DNA of 5,632 bases. Source: an uncultured Oscillospiraceae bacterium. GTDB taxonomy: Bacteria > Bacillota > Clostridia > Oscillospirales > Acutalibacteraceae. Below, in pieces: positions 5,095-5,632 of the stretch. The DNA is taken from assembly GCA_900555545.1 (NCBI GenBank), contig USLQ01000086.1:1-5632 (forward strand). Direction: 5' to 3'. The translations under genes were made by a program, and so were the position numbers. Position 1 is the stretch's first letter; each line of letters begins with the position of its first letter. The notes under the pieces were generated by a model. The model was not told the DNA's origin, ran no database searches, and was given only the letters and a program-made list of their open reading frames with translations.

Positions 5095-5632
5095 TTGAAT
5101 CGTTCAAGAGCGGGAGATCCGGAAGATCAACCCAGCCGGAGTTTCAGTTCCTTTTTTACTGCACCACGTAAAGTTTCCATCAGCTTTTTGGCTGTGATTC
5201 TAGTGGGTACTGTCCTACTCGCCCTGCCCGTCTCCTCCACGGGGGATGGGATTGGCTGGATCAATGCATTGTTTTTATCTACCAGCGCCACCTGCGTCAC
5301 AGGCCTGACGCCCGTTGTCGTCGCGGAGGATTTAACCCTGTTTGGCCAGATTGTCATGCTGTTGCTGATCCAGATTGGCGGGATCGGATTTATCACCTTG
5401 ATGGCGATGCTGCTCCTGAAATTTCGGAGCCGGCTCTCCCTCAAGGATAAAATCACTATGCGGGAGATGCTCAATTGGAGCAACATGGCCGACCTTAAAA
5501 CCGTTCTGCTTCGCATCTTTAAATATGTTTTCTCCTTTGAGCTGATCGGCGCCGTACTCATGGCCCCTGTGTTCATCCACACGCGAGGTTTCTGGCAGGG
5601 GCTGTTTGATGCCATATTCATCTCCGTCTCCG
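5095..5632 (+). CDS. ktrB: KtrB/TrkH-family potassium uptake transporter, N-terminal part (truncated by window edge)
   Basis: Membrane pore subunit of a Ktr/Trk K+ uptake system; 179 residues are visible and the gene runs off the window (family length about 440-480). It starts with a short hydrophilic tail (1-26), then a first membrane helix (about 27-45). Next comes the P-loop with 'NALFLSTSATCVTGLTPV' (57-74), in which G70 is the expected selectivity-filter glycine. The second helix ends in the family hallmark 'LLIQIGGIGFITL' (90-102). A charged cytosolic loop (about 109-140) leads to another helix pair, with the next aromatic 'GFWQGLFDAIFISVS' approaching the second P-loop. The first helix leads straight into the P-loop, without the extra N-terminal helices of E. 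coli TrkH, so KtrB type is favoured. TTG 5095 was chosen because an in-frame TGA precedes it and a good ribosome site lies 9 nt upstream. Activity needs a cytosolic KtrA/TrkA RCK partner, which may lie beyond the window. Confidence 0.9.
   Translation, partial: MNRSRAGDPEDQPSRSFSSFFTAPRKVSISFLAVILVGTVLLALPVSSTGDGIGWINALFLSTSATCVTGLTPVVVAEDLTLFGQIVMLLLIQIGGIGFITLMAMLLLKFRSRLSLKDKITMREMLNWSNMADLKTVLLRIFKYVFSFELIGAVLMAPVFIHTRGFWQGLFDAIFISVS

Noticed and set aside
5127..5621. Minus-strand frame opposite the potassium transporter
   Set aside because: The plus strand encodes unmistakable KtrB/TrkH motifs, while the minus frame has none.

Overview
The window looks like chromosomal DNA from a Gram-positive, moderately GC-rich member of the Clostridia (Oscillospiraceae-like). 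This is inferred from strong AGGAGG-type ribosome sites, a TTG start, and A-rich promoters, in coding DNA that is roughly 55-65% GC in the lines I counted. It is not a species identification.

Layout. (1) Positions 1-3063: a co-directional plus-strand cluster. It holds the C-terminal part of a TetR-type regulator (5' end outside the window), a complete FGGY-family carbohydrate kinase of xylulokinase type, and a complete endonuclease/exonuclease/phosphatase (EEP) fold hydrolase. Gene gaps are 4-5 bp and the cluster ends in a 15-bp stem-loop. (2) Positions 3064-3637: a non-coding stretch with a pair of inverted 28-bp palindromic repeats (a BIME-like arrangement) and an orphan plus-strand terminator between them. 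(3) Positions 3638-4105, minus strand: a complete HIT-domain nucleotide hydrolase/transferase gene whose base composition (about 35-38% GC in sampled lines) differs clearly from its neighbours. (4) Positions 4106-4354: non-coding, with two T-tailed hairpins of repeat-like appearance. (5) Positions 4355-4879, minus strand: an isochorismatase-fold cysteine hydrolase, probably a nicotinamidase. (6) Positions 4880-5094: a divergent promoter region. (7) From 5095 to the window end, plus strand: the N-terminal 179 residues of a KtrB/TrkH-type potassium transporter subunit.

How the genes work together. The kinase and the EEP hydrolase are almost certainly co-transcribed with the TetR gene, so the regulator probably controls a small sugar or polyol phosphate module; the substrate cannot be read from the sequence. 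The nicotinamidase-like gene and the K+ transporter diverge from a shared intergenic region but have no obvious functional link. The HIT gene appears to be a stand-alone unit. I found no CRISPR array, no transposase, no rRNA or tRNA gene, and no clear novel defence or other multi-gene system. The non-coding repeats, the AT-rich HIT segment and the unassigned kinase-EEP pair are the parts most worth a second look.
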